From Actinokineospora globicatena (GTDB lineage: Bacteria > Actinomycetota > Actinomycetes > Mycobacteriales > Pseudonocardiaceae): a DNA stretch of 64,000 nucleotides. The stretch's first letter is position 1, and every line of letters starts with the position of its first letter. The stretch lies in assembly GCF_024171945.1 (NCBI RefSeq), contig NZ_JAMTCR010000007.1:1-64000 (forward strand), given 5' to 3'. Under the pieces are notes generated by a model. The model was given only the letters and a program-made list of their open reading frames with translations. It did no database searches and had not been told where the DNA came from. Made by a program: the position numbers and the translations under genes. Shown one piece after another: positions 52,246 through 61,242 of this stretch.

Positions 52246-53046
52246 TCAGCCGTCGGCGCGGTCGCCCAAGAGGGTGCGGAGCTGCTGCTCGGCCCAGAGG
52301 TCTTCCGCGATCTCCTTCTCCGTGGAGCCGATGCCGACAGCGAGCAGCGACAGCGCGGTGAGGACGCCGAGGACCATGGCCAGCGGACCGAAGAAGGCGT
52401 AGGCGTCGAGCCCGGTGACCGCGGTGGTGCGGCCGATCGGGGGGGTGACCTGCATGGCGGCCATGCCGGTGTAGTGCATGCCGTTGACCGCCACGCCCAT
52501 GATCAGCGCCGCCGCGACCGTCGCGGCCATGCCCCGGACGTTGAAGGTCGCCCACAGCGCCGCCGTCGCCGCGACCACGGCGATCACGATCGAGAGCACG
52601 AGCAGCGTCACCGCGTAGGTCACCGACGCGCTCATCCGCATCGCGGAGATGCCCACGTAGTGCATGGACGCGACACCGATGCCGGTGATGGTGCCCGCGC
52701 CGATCAGCCGCCCCCACCCCGCGCGCCCGTTGACCACGGCGCTCAGGCCGATCGCCACGATGCCCACCGCCAGCACCAGGCTGATCACGGTGCGGAACAG
52801 GTCGTAGCGGATCTCGGTCCCGTCCACCGCGAACCCCATCATGGCGACGAAGTGCATCACCCAGATCCCGGTCCCGCCGATGGACACCGCCGCCAGCGCC
52901 AGCCACGCCCGTCTGGACCACCCGCCGTGCGCCCTGGCCCGCTGCATGCTCATCAACCCGAGCGCGCAGCCGAGGCAGGAGATGAGGTACGACAACGCCG
53001 GGGTCACCGCGCCCGCCGAGAAGTGGTGCACGTGGTCCATGGTCAT
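52246..53046 (-). CDS. MHYT-domain integral membrane sensor
   Basis: About 266 aa with seven transmembrane helices and three MHYT-type motifs: IWVMHFVAM, ASMHYVGISAM and NGMHYTGMAAM. MHYT domains are thought to bind copper and sense gas or redox changes. No output domain (GGDEF, EAL, kinase) is attached. The start at 53046 matches the usual family start (MDHVHHF); an in-frame ATG at 53127 is possible. The C-terminus is a short charged cytoplasmic tail. Confidence 0.88.
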   Translation of the reverse strand: MTMDHVHHFSAGAVTPALSYLISCLGCALGLMSMQRARAHGGWSRRAWLALAAVSIGGTGIWVMHFVAMMGFAVDGTEIRYDLFRTVISLVLAVGIVAIGLSAVVNGRAGWGRLIGAGTITGIGVASMHYVGISAMRMSASVTYAVTLLVLSIVIAVVAATAALWATFNVRGMAATVAAALIMGVAVNGMHYTGMAAMQVTPPIGRTTAVTGLDAYAFFGPLAMVLGVLTALSLLAVGIGSTEKEIAEDLWAEQQLRTLLGDRADG

Positions 53047-53303
53047 CCATTCGACGGTCGAGGGTTCACGCGAGGAGACCACGCCCGCCCCCACCCCTCC
53101 AATTCCCCGGCGTGAGAGATGACTCATGCTCACCGTCCCTTGTGGACCTCGCTGACCAGCGGGTATATCCACCGAATAGCGAAATGTCGCACTCGCCCGA
53201 CCACGGACCGTGACTGGACGGAGCGGCTAGACCGCCGGTAGCTCGCGCGGGTGAGTGCGGGGGTGGTGGCGAGCGGGGTGGAGTAGCGTGTGCGCCTTCG
53301 CGG

Positions 53304-54266
53304 GTGGAGGTGTGGGTGGGCGAGGCGCAGTGGCCGGAGATCGCGGTCCCGGTGGGGGAACAAGAGGTCGGCGTGGCGGTCGAGGCGCTGCGGGCCGGGC
53401 AGAGCTGGGCCGTGCAGTTCACCGGCGCCGCCCTGGTGGAGCACCTCGAGGCGCTCTACGGGCGCGGGTGGTGCAACCAGGCCGTGGCGCGGGCGGTGGT
53501 GTTCCGGCCCGACGGCACGCGCTACGGGCAGCCACCGGTGTCGGCGCAGGACACCGTGCGGCGGTGGTCGGCGTGGGCCTCTCCCCCGGTGATCGGGCAC
53601 GAACTGGGGATCGCGCTCGCGGCCCAGTTCCGGCGCGACAGCGAGCACACCGTCCGCGACGACTGGGGCAACAAGACGATCCCGACCGACCCGGTGCAGG
53701 TGTTCCGGGCGGCCAGGTGGATGCGGTTCACCTACGGCTGGTCGACCTTCGGCGCGCTCAAGGCGCTGGTCGTGGTCCTGGCGCCGTTCTTCGCGGCGGG
53801 GTGGTGCCCGGCGGCGATCGTGTGGGCGGTGGAGAACCGGCCCAAGGGCGCCAAGTACCCGGCGCCCGCGCAGAACATCGAGCAGATCCGCACCCGGCTG
53901 GCGGCGTGGGAGAGCAGGCGGGACGCGCCGCCGATCGCGGGGGCGACCTGGGAGCGGACGGTCGGCCTGCGCCGCGAGCGGGCCAGGCGGGAGTCGTCGG
54001 CCTCCGGTGACACCGTGCAGCGCTGGCGCGGGACCCGGCAGCTGCACGACGAGCGCTGGAAGTACCGCCGCACCATCCACGCCAAGCGCGAGGAGGACCA
54101 GCGCACCCAGCAGGTCATGGAGGCGCTGCACCCCGACCCCCGGCGCCTGGTCGGCACCCCGCCCCCGGCGCGCGACTTCGGCGGGAGCCTGTGCCGGTGC
54201 ATGCGCTACGAACGGCTCCCCGGACTGCCCACCTGCGTCGCCTGCGTCAACGAGAAGCGCCGCTAG
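53304..54266 (+). CDS. Actinobacterial conserved hypothetical with Cys-rich tail
   Basis: About 320 aa. It has GWCNQAVARAVVFRPDGTRYGQPP and QDTVRRWSAWASPP near the N-terminus, a helical aromatic middle (ARWMRFTYGWSTFGALKALVVVLAPF) and a basic coiled segment. The C-terminus has four cysteines as CRCM ... CVAC that may bind zinc. Strong G/C codon bias shows it is real. Start is uncertain among nearby GTG codons (53304 used). I do not recognise a family with known function. Confidence 0.7.
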   Translation: MEVWVGEAQWPEIAVPVGEQEVGVAVEALRAGQSWAVQFTGAALVEHLEALYGRGWCNQAVARAVVFRPDGTRYGQPPVSAQDTVRRWSAWASPPVIGHELGIALAAQFRRDSEHTVRDDWGNKTIPTDPVQVFRAARWMRFTYGWSTFGALKALVVVLAPFFAAGWCPAAIVWAVENRPKGAKYPAPAQNIEQIRTRLAAWESRRDAPPIAGATWERTVGLRRERARRESSASGDTVQRWRGTRQLHDERWKYRRTIHAKREEDQRTQQVMEALHPDPRRLVGTPPPARDFGGSLCRCMRYERLPGLPTCVACVNEKRR

Positions 54267-54278
54267 CCCGACCGGGGA

Positions 54279-54698
54279 CTAGGCGTACTTGGCCGCCACG
54301 TCGGCGAAGAAGGCCTTGGCCAGAGCCAGGAAGCCGGGTTCGCGCACCTCGATGCGGTCCCCCGCCGCGTATCCCAGCACCGTGGCGTCCGGGGTCCACC
54401 GGATGCCCTTGTCCACGGCCAGGATCCCGCCGTTGCCCAGCAGCGAGGCACTGAGCAGGCGGACCTCGTTGAGCGGGTTGCCGTCCTTGCTCTCCTTGCC
54501 GCGCAGGCGGTGGACGAACGCGGACTCCAGGACCAGGACGAGGTTGTTGAAGAACACCGGCTCGAAGGCGGCGACAGCGGCGGTGAAGTCGACGCCGTCC
54601 CCGGTGGCGATCATCGCGCGGTAGACCGAGACGTGCTCGGCGACCCTGGCGCGGCAGGTGTCGATGTAGTCCTTGCTGTAGCTGCTCACCGCGAGCAT
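54279..54698 (-). CDS. Conserved hypothetical protein
   Basis: This 139-aa protein begins MLAVSSYSKDYIDTCRARVAEH and continues FEPVFFNNLVLVLESAFVHRLRGKESKDGNPLNEV and PGFLALAKAFFADVAAKY. ATG at 54698 was chosen because GGAGGAG lies just upstream; a longer upstream frame lacks one. Mostly helical, no catalytic motif, no signal peptide. It is tail to tail with the preceding gene and divergent from the sugar importer. Confidence 0.85.
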   Translation of the reverse strand: MLAVSSYSKDYIDTCRARVAEHVSVYRAMIATGDGVDFTAAVAAFEPVFFNNLVLVLESAFVHRLRGKESKDGNPLNEVRLLSASLLGNGGILAVDKGIRWTPDATVLGYAAGDRIEVREPGFLALAKAFFADVAAKYA

Positions 54699-54982
54699 GC
54701 GGTCTCCTCCAAGCGGCGGGGAATGCGACGGGTCCGGGCGCGGCAGCGGCCTGTCTGGCCGGACGCGCGGCGGGGAGCGGGAGGGTCGCCCGCACGGAGC
54801 AGGGCGGCCGGGATCACCGGCCGAACCGACCCCCATCGTGCCACGGCGCGGGCCAGCCGCCAGCACACCGGGAATGGTCCAGACCTTGCCAGGTCCCCGG
54901 CCGCCCTCTTACGATCGCCGACACGTTGCTCTCCATGAAACGGGAATTGCGCTGAGCGCAACACCGGGAACGGGGTCGAGAG

Positions 54983-56263
54983 ATGCGCAAGTGGTTAGCC
55001 GGAGTGGCCGTGGTAGCCCTGGCCGCGGGGTGCGCCCCGGTGCAGTCGGGACCCGCGACGTCCGGCACGGACGAGACGACCGGGCAGCTGCGGGTGTGGC
55101 TGTTCGACGAGGTCAACCGGACCGCCAAGGAGAAAGTGGTCCAAGAGGCGGTGGCGGAGTTCCAGGGCAAGCACGCCGGGGTGACCGTGGACGTGCAGTA
55201 CATCCAGGTGCAGTCGCGGGCCGAGCGGTTCAAGGCCGCGTTCAGCGACCCGGGCAGCGCGCCGGACGTGGCCGAGTTCGGCAACACCGACCTCGCGGGC
55301 TACGTCGCCGCGGGCGGGTTCGCCGACCTCACCGCGGACGTGGCGGCCTGGGACGAGGGCAAGGACCTGGTGCCCGGCGTGCTCGACACCGCGAAGGTGG
55401 GCGGCAAGGTGCACGGCGTCCCCTGGTACGTGGGGGTGCGCGCGCTGTACTACCGCACCGACGTGTTCACCGAGCTCGGCGTCCAGCCACCGTCCACACT
55501 GGACGAGATCGCCCCGCTCGCGCGCCGGATCCGGGCCGCGAAGCCGGAGCTGCTCGGCATCTCCGTCGGCGGCAAGTACGTCTACGGCGCGCTGCCCTTC
55601 GTCTGGGCCAACGGCGGTGACATCGCGACGAAGAGCGGCGACAAGTACACGGCCGCGATCGACTCGCCGCAGGCCAAGGCCGGTATCGCCAAGTACGCGG
55701 AGCTGCTGCGCGACGACATCTGCCCGCCCGCCCAGTGCGCGGGCAACGGCGGGGACGCGAGCGTGGAGAACTTCCGCGGCGGCAAGGCGGCGATGACCAT
55801 CGGCGGCGACTTCAACCGCAAGTCCGTCGACGCGAGCGCGGCGGCGGGCAAGTACGGGGTCGTCCCGCTGCCCGGCAAGGACCCCGGCTCGGTGGCACCC
55901 GCGTTCTCCGGCGGCAACCTGCTCGGCGTGCTCTCCGGCACCAAGCGCAGGACGCTGGCCGGTGACTTCGTGGAGCTGCTGGCGGGCAAGCGGTACCAGC
56001 GCAAGATGTACGACGCGATGGGCAACCTGCCCACCTTCACCGACGTGCAGCGCGTGGTCGCCGATGCCGACCCCTTCCTCAAGCCGTTCACCACGACGCT
56101 GGCGGCGGGGACCCGGTTCGTGCCGGTCACCCCGAGCTGGGCCAAGATCGACGCGCAGGCGGTGCTGCCGACCATGCTCCAGGAGATCGCCACCGGCGGC
56201 AAGGACGTCGACACCGCCGCGACATCCGCCGCCGACGCGATGAACGCGGCGTTCACGTCGTGA
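54983..56263 (+). CDS. Sugar ABC transporter substrate-binding lipoprotein
   Basis: This 426-aa protein has a lipoprotein signal (LAAGC, lipidated Cys17). The family-1 solute-binding fold follows (LRVWLFDEVNRTAKEKVVQEAVAEFQ, APDVAEFGNTDLAGYVA, GVPWYVGVRALYYRTDVFTELG, GGKAAMTIGGDFNRKS). It binds an oligosaccharide or similar solute outside the membrane for the two permeases that follow. It overlaps the first permease gene by 4 nt. Confidence 0.94.
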   Translation: MRKWLAGVAVVALAAGCAPVQSGPATSGTDETTGQLRVWLFDEVNRTAKEKVVQEAVAEFQGKHAGVTVDVQYIQVQSRAERFKAAFSDPGSAPDVAEFGNTDLAGYVAAGGFADLTADVAAWDEGKDLVPGVLDTAKVGGKVHGVPWYVGVRALYYRTDVFTELGVQPPSTLDEIAPLARRIRAAKPELLGISVGGKYVYGALPFVWANGGDIATKSGDKYTAAIDSPQAKAGIAKYAELLRDDICPPAQCAGNGGDASVENFRGGKAAMTIGGDFNRKSVDASAAAGKYGVVPLPGKDPGSVAPAFSGGNLLGVLSGTKRRTLAGDFVELLAGKRYQRKMYDAMGNLPTFTDVQRVVADADPFLKPFTTTLAAGTRFVPVTPSWAKIDAQAVLPTMLQEIATGGKDVDTAATSAADAMNAAFTS

Positions 56264-57147
56264 CGGCCGGTCGCGGGCAGGGCAGGACCGCGCTGGCCTA
56301 CCTCAGCCCCGCCCTGCTCGTGCTGGTCGCGCTGCTGGGCTACCCGGTCTATCAGCTCGTGGTGATCTCGTTCTTCGACTACGGGCAGGAGCAGGTCAGC
56401 GGGGGCGCGCCGCTGGAGTTCCTGGGGCTGGGCAACTACTCGGCGCTGCTGGGCAGTGCGAAGTTCTGGTCGGTGCTCGGCCAGACCGTCGCGTTCGCCG
56501 CGGTCTGCGTCCTCGGGACCCTGGTGGTCGGCGCCGCCCTCGCCGTACTGGCCACCAGGGTCCGCCCCTGGGCGCGCACGTGCCTGTTCCTGGCCGCGCT
56601 CGGCGCGTGGGCGACCCCGGCGGTGGCGGGCTCGACGATCTGGCTGTTCCTGTTCGACGCGAACTTCGGTCTGGTCAACACCGTGCTCGGCCTCGACGGG
56701 TTCTCCTGGACCTACGGCAAGTGGACCGCGTTCGGGCTGGTGGCCGCCGAGGTCGTCTGGTGCTCGTTCCCGTTCGTCATGATCACCCTCTACGCCGGGA
56801 TCCGGGCCATCCCGGCGGAGGTGCTGGAGGCCGCCGCGCTCGACGGCGCCTCCACCCGGCGCGCCGCGCGGTCGGTGGTGCTGCCCCTGTTGCGGCCCTT
56901 GCTGATCGTGGTCACCATCCAGTCGATCATCTGGGACTTCAAGGTGTTCACCCAGGTCTACGTGATGACCGGGGGCGGCGGCATCGCCGGGCGCAACCTG
57001 GTGCTCAACGTCTACGCCTACCAGGAGGCGTTCGCCGCCTCCGAGTACGGCCTCGGCGCGGCGATCGGCGTGGTGACGACGCTGATCCTGTTGGCCATCA
57101 CAGTGTTCTACCTGCGCGCGCTGCGCCGGTCCGGGGAGGTCCTATGA
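56260..57147 (+). CDS. ABC sugar permease (MalF/UgpA-type)
   Basis: This 295-aa protein has six transmembrane helices and an EAA loop (EAAALDGASTRRAARSVVLPLLRPLL) that contacts the ATPase. The N-terminal ALAYLSPALLVLVALLGYPVYQLVVISFFDY is typical. It overlaps both the binding-protein gene and the next permease gene. Confidence 0.94.
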   Translation: MTAGRGQGRTALAYLSPALLVLVALLGYPVYQLVVISFFDYGQEQVSGGAPLEFLGLGNYSALLGSAKFWSVLGQTVAFAAVCVLGTLVVGAALAVLATRVRPWARTCLFLAALGAWATPAVAGSTIWLFLFDANFGLVNTVLGLDGFSWTYGKWTAFGLVAAEVVWCSFPFVMITLYAGIRAIPAEVLEAAALDGASTRRAARSVVLPLLRPLLIVVTIQSIIWDFKVFTQVYVMTGGGGIAGRNLVLNVYAYQEAFAASEYGLGAAIGVVTTLILLAITVFYLRALRRSGEVL

Positions 57148-57992
57148 GCGCGATCCGCCACCCGGGCCGCGCGCTCGCCGAGGCGGTCACCGTCGTGGTC
57201 GCGGGCGTGGTGGCGTTCCCGTTGTTCTGGATGGTGCTGACCGCGGTGAAACCACCGGACGAGGTGGTCTCGTCGGCGCTGCCGTGGACGACGCGCCCGA
57301 CGCTGGACAGTTTCGTGCGGGCGCTGACCGTGCAGGACTTCGGCCGCTATTTCCTCAACAGCGTGATCGTGGCGGTCGCGGTGGTGGCGTTGAGCATGCT
57401 GGTCGCGTTCCTGGCGGCGGCCGCGTTGACCCGGCTGCGGTTTCGCGGGCGCACGACCATGTTGGTCATGCTGCTGGTCGTGCAAATGGTCCCGGTGGAG
57501 GCGCTGACCGTTCCGCTGTTCTTCCTCATGCGGTCGGTGGGGCAATCAGTGCCCGCGTTCGGCTTGAACCACCTCGGGTCGTTGGTGCTCGTCCACCTGG
57601 CGTTCAGCCTGCCGTTCTCGATCTGGATGCTGCGCGGTTTCGTCGCCGCGGTGCCGGTGGAACTGGAGGAGGCGGCCACCCTCGACGGGGCCAGCCGGTT
57701 CCGATTCCTCTGGGGGGTGCTGTTCCCGCTGGTGGCGCCGGGTCTGGTGGCGACCAGCGTGCTGTCGTTCATCCACGCCTGGAACGACTTCCTGTTCGCC
57801 AAGACGTTCATCATCTCCGCCGCCGACGCGCAGACCCTGCCGCTGGCGCTGCAGGTGTTCGTCAAACCCGACCAGAACGACTGGGGGGCGGTCATGGCCG
57901 GTTCGACGCTGATGACGATCCCGGTGCTCGTATTCTTCGTTTTGGTCCAGCGCAGGCTGGTGACCGGTCTCGCCGGATCGGTGAAGGGGTGA
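57144..57992 (+). CDS. ABC sugar permease (MalG/UgpE-type)
   Basis: This 282-aa protein has six transmembrane helices and the EAA loop EEAATLDGASRFRFLWGVLFPLVAPGL. ATG overlaps the upstream stop and has GGGGAGG before it. No ATPase gene is present in this operon, so the importer must share a general ATPase (MsiK-like) encoded elsewhere, as in other actinomycetes. Confidence 0.94.
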   Translation: MSAIRHPGRALAEAVTVVVAGVVAFPLFWMVLTAVKPPDEVVSSALPWTTRPTLDSFVRALTVQDFGRYFLNSVIVAVAVVALSMLVAFLAAAALTRLRFRGRTTMLVMLLVVQMVPVEALTVPLFFLMRSVGQSVPAFGLNHLGSLVLVHLAFSLPFSIWMLRGFVAAVPVELEEAATLDGASRFRFLWGVLFPLVAPGLVATSVLSFIHAWNDFLFAKTFIISAADAQTLPLALQVFVKPDQNDWGAVMAGSTLMTIPVLVFFVLVQRRLVTGLAGSVKG

Positions 57993-58140
57993 GCCGGAGA
58001 AGGGCTGACCGGCGCCGATAGCGGAATGGAATAATGGTCATCAGGCAATGCGACTGGACTGCGGAACCGGGCCGTGGATACCGTCGCCGAGCACGGTCGC
58101 CATTCGGGCGCCGCGCCGAGCGAAGGGGATACCGCTTCCG

Positions 58141-58890
58141 ATGACGCTGGTCCACGACACCGCAGACCGCGCCGCGCGCATCGCCGCCGTCGTCGCCGAC
58201 ATCGACACCTCGGCGGCCATCGACAACGACTTCTACCGGCTCTGGATGGGCGGCCCGCTGCCCTACCCGGCGGTAGCGGTGTTCGCCAGGGAATACCTGG
58301 CGCGCACCAGGTTCACCGCCGTGATGGTCGCGCTGTCGGTGCTCAACACCACCGACCTGGCCGCCAGGGTGGAGTGCGTGAAGAACCTGTACTCCGAGTA
58401 CGGCAACGGCAACGCCGAGAAGGCGCACCTGGTGCTGCTGGAGAACTTCCTCGCCGACCTGCTCTCCCGCCTCGGCGGCCGCGAGGTCAGCACCGGGGAA
58501 CTGACCCTGGAGGAACCGCTGCCGAGCACCACCGCGTTCAGCGCGGGGCAGCGGGAACTGTTCTCCTCCACCGACCAGCGCGTCGTGCAGGGCGCGCTGC
58601 TGGCCCAGGAGCACCTCGCGTTCGCGATGCTCACCCGGCTCTACGAGGGCGTGCGCAACTACAAACCGCTGTGGCCGCGCGAGGACGACTTCCACGAGGC
58701 GTGCGAGTACTTCTACGTCCACATCGGCGAGGCGGAGAAGGAGCACAAGCGCGAGGCGGTGGTCTCCGCGGCCGCGGTGTCGCGCACCGAGGCGGACTTC
58801 GCGGTCGTGCTGCGCGCCTACGACGCCTTCCTCACCCTCACCGCCGACTACTGGCGCGGTGTGCACCAGGCGGTCGCCGCGGCCGGATGA
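58141..58890 (+). CDS. Heme-oxygenase-like diiron-type protein (HDO/iron-containing redox family)
   Basis: This 249-aa all-helical protein has ligand-type motifs SEYGNGNAEKAHLVLLENFL, an AQEHLAFAMLTRLYEGVRNY helix and FYVHIGEAEKEHKREAV. Glu and His residues are spaced as in heme-oxygenase-like dimetal oxidases and in CADD/PqqC-fold proteins. Such enzymes oxidise or cleave small substrates using O2. ATG at 58141 follows AGGGG. It is 148 nt downstream of the sugar permease; co-transcription is possible but unproven. Substrate unknown. Confidence 0.8.
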   Translation: MTLVHDTADRAARIAAVVADIDTSAAIDNDFYRLWMGGPLPYPAVAVFAREYLARTRFTAVMVALSVLNTTDLAARVECVKNLYSEYGNGNAEKAHLVLLENFLADLLSRLGGREVSTGELTLEEPLPSTTAFSAGQRELFSSTDQRVVQGALLAQEHLAFAMLTRLYEGVRNYKPLWPREDDFHEACEYFYVHIGEAEKEHKREAVVSAAAVSRTEADFAVVLRAYDAFLTLTADYWRGVHQAVAAAG

Positions 58891-59220
58891 GCGCGCCAGG
58901 TCAATTCCGGGTGACCTAAAGCACTATTTTTTGAGATAACTGGGAACGGGGCCGGAAAAAGGTCCGAATGCCACTGGCGGTCGTCGGGAAATACCTGGTC
59001 ACGCCCCGTGCCGACAGTCCTACCCAGGGCCAAACAATCCGGCGGTCAACCGATGTGGTCACCCGATCGGCGGTAGCCGGGTGGAGTTCGGCGTCGATAT
59101 TTTGAGCCACGACTCGCCCTTTTCGGTGGCGACTTCGCAAGCAGGGTCTACGGATTAGCGCGGACACATCGATCGGGGTCGTGGCGGACCCGTCGCGGTG
59201 GACGGCGCCGAGGCGGTGCG
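58891..59220. other. 330-bp non-coding region upstream of the LysR gene
   Basis: No gene seen. AT-rich patches occur at about 58927-58940 (TTTTTTGAGATAA) and 59098-59106 (GATATTTTG); either could be promoter elements for the LysR-type gene. No clear terminator for the upstream gene was found. Confidence 0.55.
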
Positions 59221-60339
59221 GTGGTGGTGAGCGACCGGTTCCCGGGTACCGAGAAGGTGCGGTCCTTCCTGGTGCTCGCCGACGAACTGCACTTCGGCCG
59301 GGCCGCGCGGTACCTGCACCTGAGCCAGCCCGCGCTGAGCCAGCAGATCGCCGCGTTCGAGCGGGAGATCGGGCTGCGGCTGTTCCACCGCAGCACCCGC
59401 CAGGTCCGGCTGACCGAGGCGGGCCGGGACCTGCTCGCGGTCGCGACGTCGGCGATCTCGGTGCTCGACACCGGACTCGCCGACGTGCGGCGGCGCGCGG
59501 GGGCGGGCAGGCCGGAGGTGCGCATCGGCCACGTCGGCTGGGGCACCGGGCAGGTGATCGCCAGGGCGGCGCGGGTGCTGGCGCCGGAACCGGTGCAGCT
59601 GGTGCCGACCTACACGAACTTCGGCAACCAGCTCAACCAGCTGCGGCACGGCAAGGTCGACACCGCGCTGCTGTGGCGGCCGTACCTGGCCAAGTCCCCC
59701 GGCGACGTCGAGGAGGCCACCGCCGCCGTCGTGCCGACCTGCCTGGTGGTGCCGTGGGACCACCCGCTGGCCGGTCGGGCGTCGGTGGCGATGACCGACG
59801 TCAGCGCGGAGCGGTTGATCCGCATCGGCGTGGAGGACGCCTTCCCGGTGGCGGGCATGCGCTTCGTCGAGCACACCGCCGACTACGCGGTGGACACCCT
59901 CGCCGCGGTCGCCGCCGGGATCGGGTTGGCGCTGTGCCCCCGGCTGGCCGAGTGGGACGCGGTGCACCGGGACCTGAGGTTCGTGCCGATCGACGGCGCG
60001 GAGTCCGAGCTCGTGGTCGCCTGGCGCTCGGCGACCGACACCGCCGACGGGTCGACGCTGCAGCGGGCGGTGCGCGGGCTGTGCCAGGCGGGGCGCGAGA
60101 CCGCGGCGCTGCCGCCGCACAGCCACCCCGTCGGGGCGCACCCGGTGCCCGGACACCCCGGCTCGGTGCAGCTGCCCGCCGCCCCGGCGGAGGGGTCAGC
60201 CGGGCTCCTCGCCGACCCGAGGCGCGGTGAGCACGCTCGCGGTCCCCGCCAGCACGACCGCGCCCACGCCGCACCACTGCGGCGCGGAGAGGGTCTGCCC
60301 GAGCAGCACCAGACCCGCGAGCGCGCTCACCGCCGGTGA
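59221..60339 (+). CDS. LysR-type regulator with unusual C-terminal tail
   Basis: This 372-aa protein has an N-terminal winged HTH (EKVRSFLVLADELHFGRAARYLHLSQPALSQQIAAFE) and a LysR effector-binding domain ending near residue 295, the normal family length. About 75 further residues, rich in His, Arg, Pro and Ala, extend to the stop at 60339 and overlap the opposite-strand EamA gene by 144 bp. The tail is probably a chance readthrough or stop loss. GTG start. Ligand unknown. Confidence 0.9.
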   Translation: MVVSDRFPGTEKVRSFLVLADELHFGRAARYLHLSQPALSQQIAAFEREIGLRLFHRSTRQVRLTEAGRDLLAVATSAISVLDTGLADVRRRAGAGRPEVRIGHVGWGTGQVIARAARVLAPEPVQLVPTYTNFGNQLNQLRHGKVDTALLWRPYLAKSPGDVEEATAAVVPTCLVVPWDHPLAGRASVAMTDVSAERLIRIGVEDAFPVAGMRFVEHTADYAVDTLAAVAAGIGLALCPRLAEWDAVHRDLRFVPIDGAESELVVAWRSATDTADGSTLQRAVRGLCQAGRETAALPPHSHPVGAHPVPGHPGSVQLPAAPAEGSAGLLADPRRGEHARGPRQHDRAHAAPLRRGEGLPEQHQTRERAHRR

Positions 60340-61068
60340 GAGCGCCAGCAGCACGCTGAACGAGGTGGTGCGCAGCCTGCGCAGCGACGCCATGTCGCAC
60401 AGGTAGGGCACGGCCGAGGACAGCACCGCGACGGCGGCGGCGAGCCCGAGGACACCGACGTCACCGAAACCGGGCAGGGTGCCCACGGCGAACGGCGCGG
60501 CGACCAGGGTGCCCACCAGCAGCGCGACGAACAGCCCGGCCGCGCCCTCGAACACGCCGCCGACCGCGCGGGTGAGCAGGATGTAGCCCGCCCGGCAGCC
60601 CGCGGCGAGCAGCCCGAGGGCGAGCCCGAGCGCGCTGACCTCGCCGACCCCGGCGATCAGCACCACCCCGGACGCGGCGACCAGCGACCACAGCAGGTCC
60701 GCCGCCCGCCTGGCCGAGACCAGCGCGACCAGCAGCGGCCCGAGGTACTCCACGGTGGTCGCGAGCCCGAGTCCCAAGTGGACGACCGCGCCGAAGTAGG
60801 CGGTGTTCATCACCGCGATCACCACGCCGAGCGCGGCGGCCAGCAGCAGCGAGCGGCGGTCGGCGCCGCGCGGCCGGGGGCGCAGCAGCACCCCGACCAC
60901 CGCGCAGGCCAGGGCGACCCTGGCGAAGGCCGCGCCGACGATGCCCACGTGCGCCATCAGCCCGACCGCGACGGCGGCGCCCACCTGCAGGCTCAGCATC
61001 TGGACCGCCATCAGCACCAGCGGGTTGGCCGCGCCCGCGCGCTCGGCCGGGGTCGGCACCCCGCTCAC
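60196..61068 (-). CDS. EamA/DMT-family transporter (RhtA-like)
   Basis: About 290 aa and ten transmembrane helices in two EamA halves (MNTAYFGAVVHLGLGLATTVEYLGPLLVAL; FSVLLALSPAVSALAGLVLLGQTLSAPQWCG). It resembles RhtA-type amino-acid or drug exporters. GTG at 61068 was used; the frame stays open to 61131. It overlaps the LysR gene tail to tail and is divergent from the CGNR regulator, which may control it. Confidence 0.9.
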   Translation of the reverse strand: MSGVPTPAERAGAANPLVLMAVQMLSLQVGAAVAVGLMAHVGIVGAAFARVALACAVVGVLLRPRPRGADRRSLLLAAALGVVIAVMNTAYFGAVVHLGLGLATTVEYLGPLLVALVSARRAADLLWSLVAASGVVLIAGVGEVSALGLALGLLAAGCRAGYILLTRAVGGVFEGAAGLFVALLVGTLVAAPFAVGTLPGFGDVGVLGLAAAVAVLSSAVPYLCDMASLRRLRTTSFSVLLALSPAVSALAGLVLLGQTLSAPQWCGVGAVVLAGTASVLTAPRVGEEPG

Positions 61069-61205
61069 CGGCGGCCCCGTCGCCCCCCGTCGGGTATTCG
61101 GCCGCTGCCTGCCACTCGCCCGCGGCACCACCGGTCGCGGGGGGTTGACCGGCGTGGGACGGTCGGAGCACCGGGTAAGCCCGGGAGGTCGGCACCGGGT
61201 TGGTC

Positions 61206-61242
61206 ATTGCCAAACACACCGGGAGTGTGGAGTAATGGCAAT
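61206..61242. promoter_or_regulatory. Inverted repeat ATTGCCA-N23-TGGCAAT
   Basis: ATTGCCA at 61206-61212 and TGGCAAT at 61236-61242 are exact inverted copies, immediately before the CGNR gene and within the EamA/CGNR divergent gap. This is a candidate operator for the CGNR regulator. Confidence 0.45.
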
